Positions 18,464 through 25,951 of a stretch of 64,000 nucleotides of DNA are shown here, in pieces. How positions within the stretch are numbered: the stretch's first letter is position 1; each line of letters begins with the position of its first letter. The DNA is taken from assembly GCF_900537075.1 (NCBI RefSeq), contig NZ_UNRA01000003.1, positions 473,082 through 537,081 of the forward strand, in the 5' to 3' direction. The notes under the pieces are model-generated. The model searched no databases. It was given only the letters and a program-made list of their open reading frames with translations, and was not told the origin of the DNA. The position numbers and the translations under genes are program-made. The stretch comes from Tropicibacter sp. Alg240-R139 (GTDB taxonomy: Bacteria; Pseudomonadota; Alphaproteobacteria; Rhodobacterales; Rhodobacteraceae).

Positions 18464-19111
18464 ATGAGTGTTGACTATAACCCACCTACCGAACCGTTGG
18501 ATGTTCTGCACGAGGACGCGCAGCTGATCCTGGTAAACAAGCCCGCGGGCCTGTTGTCCGTGCCAGGACGGGGGGAGCATTTGGCGGACTGCCTGCTGGC
18601 CCGTGTGCAAGCGGCGTTCCCGCAGGCTTTGCTGGTGCACCGATTGGACCGGGATACATCGGGGGTAATGGTCTTTGCGCAAACGCCGCACGCGCAGCGG
18701 CATCTGGGGCTACAGTTCGAAAAACGCCAAACGCGCAAGACCTACGTCGCACGGGTTTGGGGGCGGCTAGAGCCCAAGACCGGGACTGTCGATCTACCAC
18801 TGATCGTCGATTGGCCAAATCGACCGCGTCAGATGGTGTGCCACGAGACCGGCAAGGCGGCGGTGACGGATTGGCGAGTCAGCAAGTATGAAGGCGAGAC
18901 GACGCGGGTAAAGCTGAGCCCCAAGACCGGTCGTTCGCATCAGTTGCGCGTACATATGCTGGCATTGGGTCATCCGATCCTCGGCGATCCCTTCTATGCC
19001 GAAGGTCCAGCGCGCGATTTCCCGCGCCTGATGCTGCATTCGGAAGAGTTGCGGATAAAGCACCCAGAGGGTGGCGTCTCGATGAAGTTTCGCGCCAAGG
19101 TGCCTTTCTAG
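18464..19111 (+). CDS. RluA family pseudouridine synthase
   Basis: Predicted rRNA/tRNA pseudouridine synthase of 215 residues, the short form without an S4 domain, like RluA itself. The catalytic aspartate is in HRLDRDTSG, and the C-terminal GRSHQLRVHM and LGHPILGDPFY motifs are present. RluA modifies 23S U746 and tRNA U32 in E. coli; the target here is inferred. The start at 18464 is chosen because upstream in-frame residues overlap the divergent NTF2-like gene and look non-coding. The ribosome-binding site is weak. Confidence 0.88.
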   Translation: MSVDYNPPTEPLDVLHEDAQLILVNKPAGLLSVPGRGEHLADCLLARVQAAFPQALLVHRLDRDTSGVMVFAQTPHAQRHLGLQFEKRQTRKTYVARVWGRLEPKTGTVDLPLIVDWPNRPRQMVCHETGKAAVTDWRVSKYEGETTRVKLSPKTGRSHQLRVHMLALGHPILGDPFYAEGPARDFPRLMLHSEELRIKHPEGGVSMKFRAKVPF

Positions 19112-19124
19112 GCCGTTCCGGGGG

Positions 19125-19354
19125 CTCCCGCGTCCGAGCGATCCTGACTGCGTCAGCACCGCTAGCGGACCGGGCCGAGCGCCGGGCGGTGCCCGGCGCG
19201 GTCTCGCCTGTTGCAGGTGTCGTGATCTACTGGGCGACGCGTCGACAGTGGCGGCGCTAGCGGGAAGGGTGATCAAGCACCAACCGCCGAGCGTAGCGAG
19301 GCCCGGCCCAACGGGAGGAGGTGTCCCGAAAGGGGCATCGACGACGGGCGGGAG
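19125..19354. repeat. structured intergenic repeat, copy B (inverted, expanded middle)
   Basis: A 230-bp element between the convergent RluA and fucosyltransferase genes, in the opposite orientation to copy A. Ends are CTCCCGC (19125-19131) and GCGGGAG (19348-19354), extended by GGGG/CCCC outside (19121-19360). Hairpin 1 is TGTCCC-GAAA-GGGGCA (19322-19337), with a GNRA-type loop and one T-G wobble. The other domain holds CTGAC-TGC-GTCAG (19144-19156) and the palindrome CCGCTAGCGG (19159-19168). The middle is longer than in copy A and includes a perfect 9-bp hairpin (arms 19179-19187 and 19191-19199). It fills most of the 313-base gap; I see no gene in the remainder. Confidence 0.8.
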
Positions 19355-19424
19355 AGCCCCCGTTGTTTGAAAATAAGCTAAGGGCGCATGCCGACAGCGT
19401 CAATTTTGGTAACAAGACAAGGAC

Positions 19425-20270
19425 CTACGTGTCGATCCGGTGCCAACCTGAGGGCAGAATGTCCGGGTTCGACAGGTTGGGGTCACCGAACCACTTGGAG
19501 GGCCCCGCGACCTGTTTGCCGGGCGTCTGGTTCAGCCAAGCCCCCCACCAGCTGAACGACGAATTCCCGATGATGTTGTGCTGAGACAGGCTCATCAGGC
19601 GCATGTCTTCGAAATCGGTATCGGGACCATTGAAATCCACCACCACCTTTTCAACAGGCAGAGGCAGGTTGTCTTTGGCCCATTGCGGATCGTCCGAGAA
19701 GACAAAGACCGTCGGAGTGCCCTCAACACTTTCCAGCACACGCGCCAATGCGGCCTCGTAATAACTCTGATCGCAAAGCACATGCGCATTCAGGCTGACA
19801 TAATCACCACGCCGGACGTGGAGCGAGATGGCTTGCGTCTCGCCTATGCGCGCGGCCATTTCAGCATTCTGCGTGTTTGAGAACGCGGGAAAGGTAAAGG
19901 CACGGCGGATGTGATCCGCGATAAGGGAAAAATACCTTTCGCTTTGCCAATAGCCGTGCAGATAGGTGCTGTCTGCCCAGTCTTCGAATTGTGGATTGTA
20001 TCCCAATCCCTGTTCGCGTCGGAACTTGGGGCTGTTGCCAAAGGCACGCCACAGCCCATAGCGCAGCAGAGAGTCGGATTTCAGCGGCGGTTGCGGTTTC
20101 GGCTCGACCAGAGGCAAATCAAACACCCGCGTCAGAACCCCTTCTCCGCGTGCAATGGCGCCGCGTGCGTCCAATGCAACCTGCGTTCCGACACGCGCTG
20201 CCAATCCAGCGGCGGCGGCATATTGGAACATCTGATTGCCGAGGCGGCCGTGCAGGCGGGTGATGATCAT
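19425..20270 (-). CDS. GT11 alpha-1,2-fucosyltransferase-like glycosyltransferase
   Basis: A 281-residue family 11 glycosyltransferase. It shows the N-terminal RLHGRLGNQMFQYA motif, the GDP-fucose binding motif HVRRGDYV and the C-terminal NSSFSWWGAWLN motif. The reaction would be transfer of fucose from GDP-fucose in alpha-1,2 linkage to a cell-surface sugar (lipopolysaccharide or exopolysaccharide). It stands alone, without other polysaccharide genes nearby, and its start has only a weak ribosome-binding site (GGAAC). Confidence 0.88.
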   Translation of the reverse strand: MIITRLHGRLGNQMFQYAAAAGLAARVGTQVALDARGAIARGEGVLTRVFDLPLVEPKPQPPLKSDSLLRYGLWRAFGNSPKFRREQGLGYNPQFEDWADSTYLHGYWQSERYFSLIADHIRRAFTFPAFSNTQNAEMAARIGETQAISLHVRRGDYVSLNAHVLCDQSYYEAALARVLESVEGTPTVFVFSDDPQWAKDNLPLPVEKVVVDFNGPDTDFEDMRLMSLSQHNIIGNSSFSWWGAWLNQTPGKQVAGPSKWFGDPNLSNPDILPSGWHRIDT

Positions 20271-20524
20271 CGCGGGCAGTTCCTGGTGAAATCCTATGTG
20301 ACTGTTTAGGCGCTCCCGCCGGGCAACGCCAGCCGTGCCGTTGACATCGCAGATCAGGCTTCTTAACTGATGGGCTCAGGTTCGGGTCCCCTGCCGCTCG
20401 CGGCCATTTGGCTATGGTGAAACCCGATTTGATACATCTGACGCCCCTTTCATGGCGCGCCCGGATGGCAATGCGAGCCCCGTCCAAGTTCTTGCGTGTC
20501 CGTTTGAAAGAAACGAGGCAAACG

Positions 20525-20959
20525 ATGACAATTGTTCAAAACATTGCTCCGGTATCGGAGCTGAAAGCTCAGGCCAAACGCCTGAGAGAGAAACTGCGCG
20601 GCACCGGTGTGCAGCTCAGCCACAGTGAATCGCTGGAGCTGGTGGCCACCCAACATGGTGTGCGCGACTGGAACACTCTGCATGCGATGGCGGGGAATCG
20701 GATGCTGTTGCGGGTCGGCGACCGTGTGCGCGGCACCTATCTGGGACAACCGTTCCGAGGTCAGGTCCGAGCTTTGACCACGATCGGGGACGGGGCGCAT
20801 CGTCGTGTCACCCTTCATTTCGATCAGCCGGTGGATGTGGTGACATTCGACAGCTTTTCGGCCTTTCGCCAGCGGGTGAGTGGCGAGATCGGTTGGGATG
20901 GGCGTTCGACGCGCAAGACATCGGACGGGCAGCCGCAGCTGGTTGTGATGCCGGAATGA
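20525..20959 (+). CDS. glyoxalase-superfamily-like small protein (Glyoxalase_8 type)
   Basis: A 144-residue protein. Its N-terminal part (ELKAQAKRLREKL, then SHSESLELVATQHGVRDWNTLHA) matches the short conserved region found in proteins annotated as glyoxalase superfamily (PF20066). The C-terminal half, RMLLRVGDRVRGTYLGQPFRGQVRAL and a following beta-rich stretch, looks like a small barrel. No catalytic function is evident. Start 20525 follows GAGG; the upstream in-frame ATG at 20408 lies in a less gene-like stretch. A strong terminator follows the stop. Confidence 0.72.
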   Translation: MTIVQNIAPVSELKAQAKRLREKLRGTGVQLSHSESLELVATQHGVRDWNTLHAMAGNRMLLRVGDRVRGTYLGQPFRGQVRALTTIGDGAHRRVTLHFDQPVDVVTFDSFSAFRQRVSGEIGWDGRSTRKTSDGQPQLVVMPE

Positions 20960-20960
20960 C

Positions 20961-21008
20961 AAAGAAAACGGGCCGGGCAGATTGGAACTGCCCGGCCCGA
21001 ATTGTTTT
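20961..21008. terminator. bidirectional intrinsic terminator
   Basis: A perfect 12-bp stem (CGGGCCGGGCAG at 20969-20980 and its complement at 20988-20999) with a 7-base loop. It has an A-rich flank on the left (20961-20968) and a T-rich flank on the right (21001-21008), so it can serve the plus-strand gene ending at 20959 and the minus-strand dehydrogenase ending at 21023. Confidence 0.88.
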
Positions 21009-21022
21009 ATGCCAACGGGGGC

Positions 21023-22462
21023 TTACTCAGCTGCCCAACCGCTGACGGCTTTGACTTCCAGGAAATCTTCAAGGCCATAAACACCGCCTTCGCGGCCGTT
21101 GCCCGACTGCTTCATGCCGCCAAAGGGCGAGCCCGCACCACGGCTGGTGCCGTTCATTTCCACCATGCCGGAACGCAGGGTGCGTGCCATTCGATTCAGG
21201 CGCTGCGGGTCCTGGGTCTGGACATAGTTGGTCAGGCCATAAGGCGTGTCATTGGCGATCTCGACCGCTTCCTCTTCGGTGTCGAAGGGGATCATAGTCA
21301 GGACCGGGCCAAAGATTTCCTCGCGCGCGACGGTCATCTGGTTGTTGGCGTCGGCAAAGACCGTGGGTTTGACATAGTAGCCTTTGTTCAGACCATCCGG
21401 GCGACCGGTACCACCTGCGACCAGCTTGGCACCTTCGTCGATGCCTTTCTGGATCAGGTCCTGGATCTTGTTCCACTGCAATTCGTTGACTACGGGGCCG
21501 ATGTGGCGACCTTCGTCTTGTGCATTGCCGACGGAAACCATCTGCGCGACCTGACCTGCGGTCTCGACCGCCTGATCGTACACTCCGCGCTGAACCAGCA
21601 TCCGGCTGGGGGCGTTACAGCTTTGGCCGGTGTTGTTCATCATGTGCAACACGCCGCGCTTGATCGCCTTTTCGTCGGCGTCATCAAAGACCACATTGGC
21701 GCCTTTGCCGCCCAGTTCCAAGTGGACTTTCTTGAGCGTATCGGCAGCGTTTTTGGAAATCGCCGTGCCCGCACGGGTCGAGCCGGTGAAGCTGACCATA
21801 TCGACATCAGGATGGCTCGACAGTTGCGAGCCGACGCCAACGCCGTCGCCATTCACGAGGTTAAAGACACCGGCAGGGAAACCAGCTTCATCCATCATTT
21901 CGGCGAATATCATCGCATTCAATGGGCTTTGCTCGGATGGCTTCAGAACCATGGTACACCCCGCAACAGCGGCTGCACCGACCTTGAGCGTGATCTGGTT
22001 CATTGGCCAGTTCCACGGCGTGATCAGAGCAGCAACGCCAATCGCTTCGTGAATGATTCGGTCGTTCGGGGCGTGATCACCAAGCGGTTTTTCGAACTGG
22101 AACTTCTTGGCGGCTTTGACAAAATTCATCAAATGCCACGCACCTGCGCCCACTTGCTGCGTGCGAGCCATGTCGATGGGGGCACCCATTTCCGCGGACA
22201 TCGCTTGCGCCAGATCTTCGGTCCGGGATTGGTAAACCTCTGCCAGTTTCTCGACCAGGGCAATGCGTTCCTCGACCGGTGTCGCCATCCACCCGGGCAG
22301 GGCTGCCTTGGCTGCGGCGACGGCGGCGTCGGTGTCGGCCTGATCGCCCAATGAGATCACCGCGCAAGGCTCTTCCGTCGATGGGTTGATCACTTCAAAG
22401 TCGTTTGCGGCTGCGGGAACGACCCACGCGCCGTTGATGTAAAAGTTGCGGTTTTCGATCAT
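21023..22462 (-). CDS. aldehyde dehydrogenase family protein
   Basis: A 479-residue single-domain NAD(P)-dependent aldehyde dehydrogenase. The catalytic cysteine is in NTGQSCNAPSR, the catalytic glutamate in LELGGKGAN, and the cofactor loop in SFTGSTRAG. The ending GGVYGLEDFLEVKAVSGW is common in a subgroup annotated only as aldehyde dehydrogenase family. The start at 22462 has AGGAG eight bases upstream; the longer frame to 22534 runs through a palindromic control site. No neighbouring gene reveals the substrate. Confidence 0.93.
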   Translation of the reverse strand: MIENRNFYINGAWVVPAAANDFEVINPSTEEPCAVISLGDQADTDAAVAAAKAALPGWMATPVEERIALVEKLAEVYQSRTEDLAQAMSAEMGAPIDMARTQQVGAGAWHLMNFVKAAKKFQFEKPLGDHAPNDRIIHEAIGVAALITPWNWPMNQITLKVGAAAVAGCTMVLKPSEQSPLNAMIFAEMMDEAGFPAGVFNLVNGDGVGVGSQLSSHPDVDMVSFTGSTRAGTAISKNAADTLKKVHLELGGKGANVVFDDADEKAIKRGVLHMMNNTGQSCNAPSRMLVQRGVYDQAVETAGQVAQMVSVGNAQDEGRHIGPVVNELQWNKIQDLIQKGIDEGAKLVAGGTGRPDGLNKGYYVKPTVFADANNQMTVAREEIFGPVLTMIPFDTEEEAVEIANDTPYGLTNYVQTQDPQRLNRMARTLRSGMVEMNGTSRGAGSPFGGMKQSGNGREGGVYGLEDFLEVKAVSGWAAE

Positions 22463-22482
22463 GTCTGAGTCTCCTGATCCTG

Positions 22483-22513
22483 CCAAAAAACGACCAATCG
22501 GTCGGATTTTTGG
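22483..22513. promoter_or_regulatory. palindromic site upstream of the aldehyde dehydrogenase
   Basis: CGACC-AATC-GGTCG (22491-22504) is a perfect inverted repeat, flanked by CCAAAAA and TTTTTGG that can also pair. Read on the minus strand it ends in a T6 run, about 20 bases before the dehydrogenase start. It could be a TetR-type operator or a short attenuator-like hairpin. The choice is open. Confidence 0.4.
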
Positions 22514-22736
22514 CCAATGTGTCACCACCCCCATTTCCGAGCAAGGGGTAAACGGATGAATCGATCACGTCATCCGGGTGAAGCTCCTCCGCAGATAAAA
22601 CTGCGCATCGCGCGCCGCATTGCAAGCAGGATTTGTTGCCCCACCGTCACTTTGCCCCTGTAACCTCACGGCAGAACCACTAAGTTGAGCGAGTCAGGAC
22701 GATCCCCCCGGATTTTCATATCAAAGGAGATGAACC

Positions 22737-23387
22737 ATGGGTTTGCGTATTAACGATACGGTTCCGAATTTCACCGCAGAAACCGATCAGGGCACCATTC
22801 AGTTCCACGACTGGGTCGGCGACAGCTGGGCGATTCTGTTCTCGCACCCCAAAGACTTCACCCCTGTCTGCACCACCGAGTTTTCGGCTGTGGCACAGTT
22901 GGCCGATGAATGGGCTGCACGCGGCACCAAAGTGATCGGCGTGTCTGTTGACGGCGTCGAAGACCACAAGAAATGGAAGGGCGACATCGAAAAATACGGC
23001 AACGCCGCCGCCGGTTTCCCGATTATCGCAGACGAAGGCTTGGCCGTATCCAAGGCATTCGACATGCTGCCCGCCGAAGCATATATGCCCGACGGTCGTA
23101 CCCCGGCCGACAGTGCCACGGTGCGCTCGGTGTTTATCATTGGCCCTGACAAGCAGCTGAAACTGTCGATGACTTACCCGATGACTGTAGGCCGCAACTT
23201 TGCCGAAATCTTGCGCGCTTTGGACGGGTTGCAGATGTCGGGCAAAGGTGTCGCGACACCCGCCAACTGGGTTCCGGGTGAAGATGTGATCATCCCACCG
23301 GCCGTTAGCAACGAAGATGCTAAGGCGAAGTTTGGCGAGTTCGAGACAATCTTCCCCTACCTGCGCAAAACCAAAGCGCCTGAATAA
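22737..23387 (+). CDS. 1-Cys peroxiredoxin (Prx6 class)
   Basis: Thiol peroxidase that reduces hydrogen peroxide and organic peroxides. The peroxidatic cysteine is Cys45 in FTPVCTTEF. No resolving cysteine is apparent, and the protein has the long C-terminal dimer domain of the Prx6 class (216 residues). AAAGGAG stands just upstream of the ATG. The 274-base region upstream is shared with the divergent aldehyde dehydrogenase. Its transcript probably ends at the terminator at 23446-23477, inside the facing gene. Confidence 0.95.
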   Translation: MGLRINDTVPNFTAETDQGTIQFHDWVGDSWAILFSHPKDFTPVCTTEFSAVAQLADEWAARGTKVIGVSVDGVEDHKKWKGDIEKYGNAAAGFPIIADEGLAVSKAFDMLPAEAYMPDGRTPADSATVRSVFIIGPDKQLKLSMTYPMTVGRNFAEILRALDGLQMSGKGVATPANWVPGEDVIIPPAVSNEDAKAKFGEFETIFPYLRKTKAPE

Positions 23388-24104
23388 TCAGGGCTTTTGA
23401 GGGCGCAGCGCCAGTTGCGCCCGATAGATACCCCGTTTCCATTCGCGCCCCAGCTTACCGCTGGGGCGTATTTTTTTCTGGATTGTTGATCCGCCGATTT
23501 GCGCCGCAATCTCGCGGTTGCCAGTGCCCAGAACGGTGTGGACCGGCTGCCCTGTGATCCAATGCATTTGCAACAATGTGTCCACGGGACGGTCGATCTG
23601 CTCTGTCACGGCCAACAACCGCCGAGCAGCTTCGCGCCCCACCACTTGGCAAATACATTGCAGGCCGATGATCTTGGGTAGCATCAGTTTTTGCGCACCC
23701 TTTTCTGCGAAGACCTGCGCTGGTGCTTCGCGCTGCTTTACGGGCAGCCGAATGTAGCTGTCGACCGTGGCGTGTTCCCGCAGCAGCTCTAGCGTTTGGG
23801 AAAAGCGGTCTGGATCAATCGCCAAATCATCCTCGGTGATGATGGCGACGTCGATATCTTCCTCGACCAGCTTGCGCCAAATACGGCGATGGCTTTGGAA
23901 CACGCCAATTTCGGCTGGTCGCAAGGCAAAGGGGTAGTGCGGTTTGAACAGATCTCCGGGATGGCATTGCACATCGGCAATATCGACTGGGTCGCGCCCA
24001 TTCACAGCCTCGCTCAACTCAGCATTTGGCAATTGCTCGACCAACGCGTCGGCATTGGCACGTCGTGCCGTGCTGGTGGACATGTGAATGATAAAAGATC
24101 GCAT
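23388..24104 (-). CDS. glycosyltransferase family 25 protein
   Basis: A 238-residue family 25 glycosyltransferase of the lipopolysaccharide type. It shows the N-terminal MRSFIIHMSTSTARR, the AVNGRDP motif, GVFQSHRRIWRKLVEE and the acidic motif TEDDLAI. It would add a sugar to a cell-surface glycan at the cytoplasmic face. ATG 24104 is preferred because similarity to the family starts there; ATG 24116 is an alternative and neither has a strong ribosome-binding site. Its last bases abut the convergent peroxiredoxin gene, and about 60 bases inside the gene there is a terminator acting on the opposite strand. Confidence 0.84.
   Translation of the reverse strand: MRSFIIHMSTSTARRANADALVEQLPNAELSEAVNGRDPVDIADVQCHPGDLFKPHYPFALRPAEIGVFQSHRRIWRKLVEEDIDVAIITEDDLAIDPDRFSQTLELLREHATVDSYIRLPVKQREAPAQVFAEKGAQKLMLPKIIGLQCICQVVGREAARRLLAVTEQIDRPVDTLLQMHWITGQPVHTVLGTGNREIAAQIGGSTIQKKIRPSGKLGREWKRGIYRAQLALRPQKP
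23446..23477 (+). terminator. intrinsic terminator for the peroxiredoxin gene, inside the facing gene
   Basis: CGCCCCAGC (23446-23454) pairs perfectly with GCTGGGGCG (23460-23468) around a TTACC loop, followed by TA and seven Ts (23471-23477). It is a textbook terminator for plus-strand transcripts, about 80 bases after the peroxiredoxin stop. It lies fully within the antiparallel GT25 coding sequence, where the T-run encodes lysines. Confidence 0.85.
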
Positions 24105-24177
24105 GACCCGATGCATACAGCGCCGGGTCATGCGGGGAAAGCGAAACTGGGGTGGGGGCTGCGTTCGCTTCTTTGAC

Positions 24178-24867
24178 TTAAAACTTGAACCGGACGCCCA
24201 GATTAAGGCTGAAGTTGTCCAGATCATCCGACACTGTGCCGGTGTTTGCCCCGGCCCCACTCAGGCGGCTGCTTGCGACGTCAAAAGCGCGGGAATACCG
24301 GGCATCGACAGTCAACGCCGTGTTGCTGTTAAAGTCGTAGCTGACACCGGCAATAGCCTGTGCGGCAAAGTTGGTGTCGCTGTCGCGGATGCTCACGCCC
24401 GAACCATAAACCAGATCATAGCTGGTGCGTTGTGCGCCCAGACCAAAGCCAACGAACGGGGTAAACGCGCCCTGTTGCTTGAAATCGAACAGGACATTGG
24501 CAAAAACCGAGGCCGAAGAGATATCGCCGCCGGTGTTGGCCTCACTCCCCGCGCCATTGCCGGTAAAGTCAAGCCTGTCTACGTCGTTGTTGCGATAAGA
24601 TAGTTCCAACTCAACACGAGTACCGATGTTGGAATTGCTCCACTGCGGGATCTCGCGGCCCACGGCGATACCGATGCCATAGCCACCGTCGAAATCGCCC
24701 AATACCGACTGCGGCGTGCCGCCGATAATGCCGGACAGGTTGGTATCTTGCAGTTGGTTGTAACCCAAAAAACCCTGGACATAATATCCGTCCGGCAAGG
24801 TTTGGGCGGACAGCGTTGTTGCCGACAGCATCATGGCAGTCGCGGCGAAAAGATGACGGGGACGCAT
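24178..24867 (-). CDS. outer-membrane beta-barrel protein
   Basis: A 229-residue protein with a signal peptide (MRPRHLFAATAMMLSATTLSAQ) and alternating beta-strand pattern through to a terminal phenylalanine (NLGVRFKF), the usual C-terminal signal for outer-membrane insertion. The pattern YYVQGFLGYNQ, FGLGAQRT and ALTVDARYSR fits an eight-stranded OmpA-like/porin-family barrel. A specific function is not evident. It is monocistronic, with a 73-base gap to the GT25 gene. Confidence 0.85.
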   Translation of the reverse strand: MRPRHLFAATAMMLSATTLSAQTLPDGYYVQGFLGYNQLQDTNLSGIIGGTPQSVLGDFDGGYGIGIAVGREIPQWSNSNIGTRVELELSYRNNDVDRLDFTGNGAGSEANTGGDISSASVFANVLFDFKQQGAFTPFVGFGLGAQRTSYDLVYGSGVSIRDSDTNFAAQAIAGVSYDFNSNTALTVDARYSRAFDVASSRLSGAGANTGTVSDDLDNFSLNLGVRFKF

Positions 24868-25044
24868 CGGGTGATCCTTTGTTCAGTCAGTTGATACAGG
24901 ACCATTTGCCCGTCATCTGCGCGATTGAAAGGGGCACAGCCGTCACGTCTGATCACAGATTTTTCTGCGCTGGTGAATGAATAAAACCGGAAAGGAATAA
25001 ATCCCAAGTTTGCCTGAGGGTGGACACTCACGAGGCTGAGAGCG

Positions 25045-25554
25045 TCAGTTTTGGCCGGGTTCTCTCAAGACAGGCTCGGCGATCAGGTCTTCAACAAAAT
25101 AGCTGAGCAACTGCATGCGCCCTGACACGCCGGCCTTGCGGTAGACGGCGGCGCATTGGGCCTTGATCGTGCCGTCCTTAGTCTGGCGCAGGGCGGCAAT
25201 GTCGGCAACCGACAACCCCTTGAGAGCCAGCATGGCGACCTCGCGTTCGGCCTTGCTGAGGTTCCATTCCTCGAATTGATCCTGAATGAGTTGTTCGAAG
25301 GCACCAGAGGCCATGTCGAGTTGACGCTGCATATGCGCCTTTCGCTGGTCGAGCGTCCGAATCTGCATCGCGGTCGCGACAATTCCAGCGATCAGTGCAA
25401 GGCTCAGAACCATTTCAAAGGCGTGAACATGGCGAAAGCCCAGAGGTTCAGGCATCCCGGTCCAGTCCATGATGCCATCGACCACGAAGAAGGTGGCGCA
25501 GAGGGCCTGCACCACCAATAAAAGCCACAACCAGATTTTCCCTGATGTCCTCAA
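25045..25554 (-). CDS. membrane-anchored LuxR-type transcriptional regulator
   Basis: A 169-residue protein with two N-terminal transmembrane segments (about residues 7-27 and 44-64), a coiled-coil-prone linker (about 68-95) and a C-terminal LuxR/GerE-type helix-turn-helix (NLSKAEREVAMLALKGLSVADIAALRQTKDGTIKAQ split across residues 98-133). There is no autoinducer or receiver domain, so the signal must act through the membrane part or another protein. The start codon is TTG at 25554 with AGGAG close upstream. It lies 23 bases after a small exported PepSY-like gene on the same strand, which could encode its partner. Confidence 0.82.
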   Translation of the reverse strand: MRTSGKIWLWLLLVVQALCATFFVVDGIMDWTGMPEPLGFRHVHAFEMVLSLALIAGIVATAMQIRTLDQRKAHMQRQLDMASGAFEQLIQDQFEEWNLSKAEREVAMLALKGLSVADIAALRQTKDGTIKAQCAAVYRKAGVSGRMQLLSYFVEDLIAEPVLREPGQN

Positions 25555-25577
25555 ATGGCTCCTATTCCGGGACGCGC

Positions 25578-25850
25578 TCAGTCGTCCTCTTGCTCAATCT
25601 CGATTTCGACCACCGAACCATCGGCCTGGTTCAGCACCAGTTTAGTTTCCACACCATCCTTGAGAACTTCAACCTCGATCTCGTCGTCTTCAAATTCAAT
25701 TTCCTGCACCTGATACCCCTGCTCTTCGAGCAAGGCGCGAATGGCGGCCTCCTCTGTGCCTAGGGTATCACCCAAGTTGAAGTTGGCCATCGCAAGGGCA
25801 GGTGCGGCAAGCATGGCTGCGGTCAGGGTCAGTGTTTTGAAGGTCGTCAT
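25578..25850 (-). CDS. small exported PepSY-like protein
   Basis: A 90-residue protein with a signal peptide ending near AMA (residue 22 or so) and an acidic mature part (ALLEEQGYQVQEIEFEDDEIEVEV) with the helix-plus-sheet pattern of PepSY_2 domains. Such domains are thought to bind peptides or inhibit peptidases in the periplasm. The start at 25850 follows AAGGAAC; the longer frame to 25982 overlaps the neighbouring hydrolase gene. It is probably co-transcribed with the membrane LuxR-type regulator. Confidence 0.8.
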   Translation of the reverse strand: MTTFKTLTLTAAMLAAPALAMANFNLGDTLGTEEAAIRALLEEQGYQVQEIEFEDDEIEVEVLKDGVETKLVLNQADGSVVEIEIEQEDD

Positions 25851-25951
25851 CGGTAAGTTCCTTTTCGGCGTTGATGATGACACCGAACTGGGAAGCGATG
25901 GCCGGGACTGCGATTGGTTTTTGGTTGATTTGACCGCTATTGCACCCGAGT

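Noticed and set aside
20308-20340. Possible fourth copy of the structured repeat (GCTCCCGCCGGGC)
   Set aside because: Only the first few bases resemble the element. Hairpin 1 and the right-hand domain are missing.
21002-22354. 450-codon open frame opposite the aldehyde dehydrogenase gene
   Set aside because: Shadow of the real gene; it begins inside the bidirectional terminator region.
25045-25554. Quorum-sensing LuxR
   Set aside because: There is no autoinducer-binding domain and no luxI gene nearby; the N-terminus is two membrane helices.
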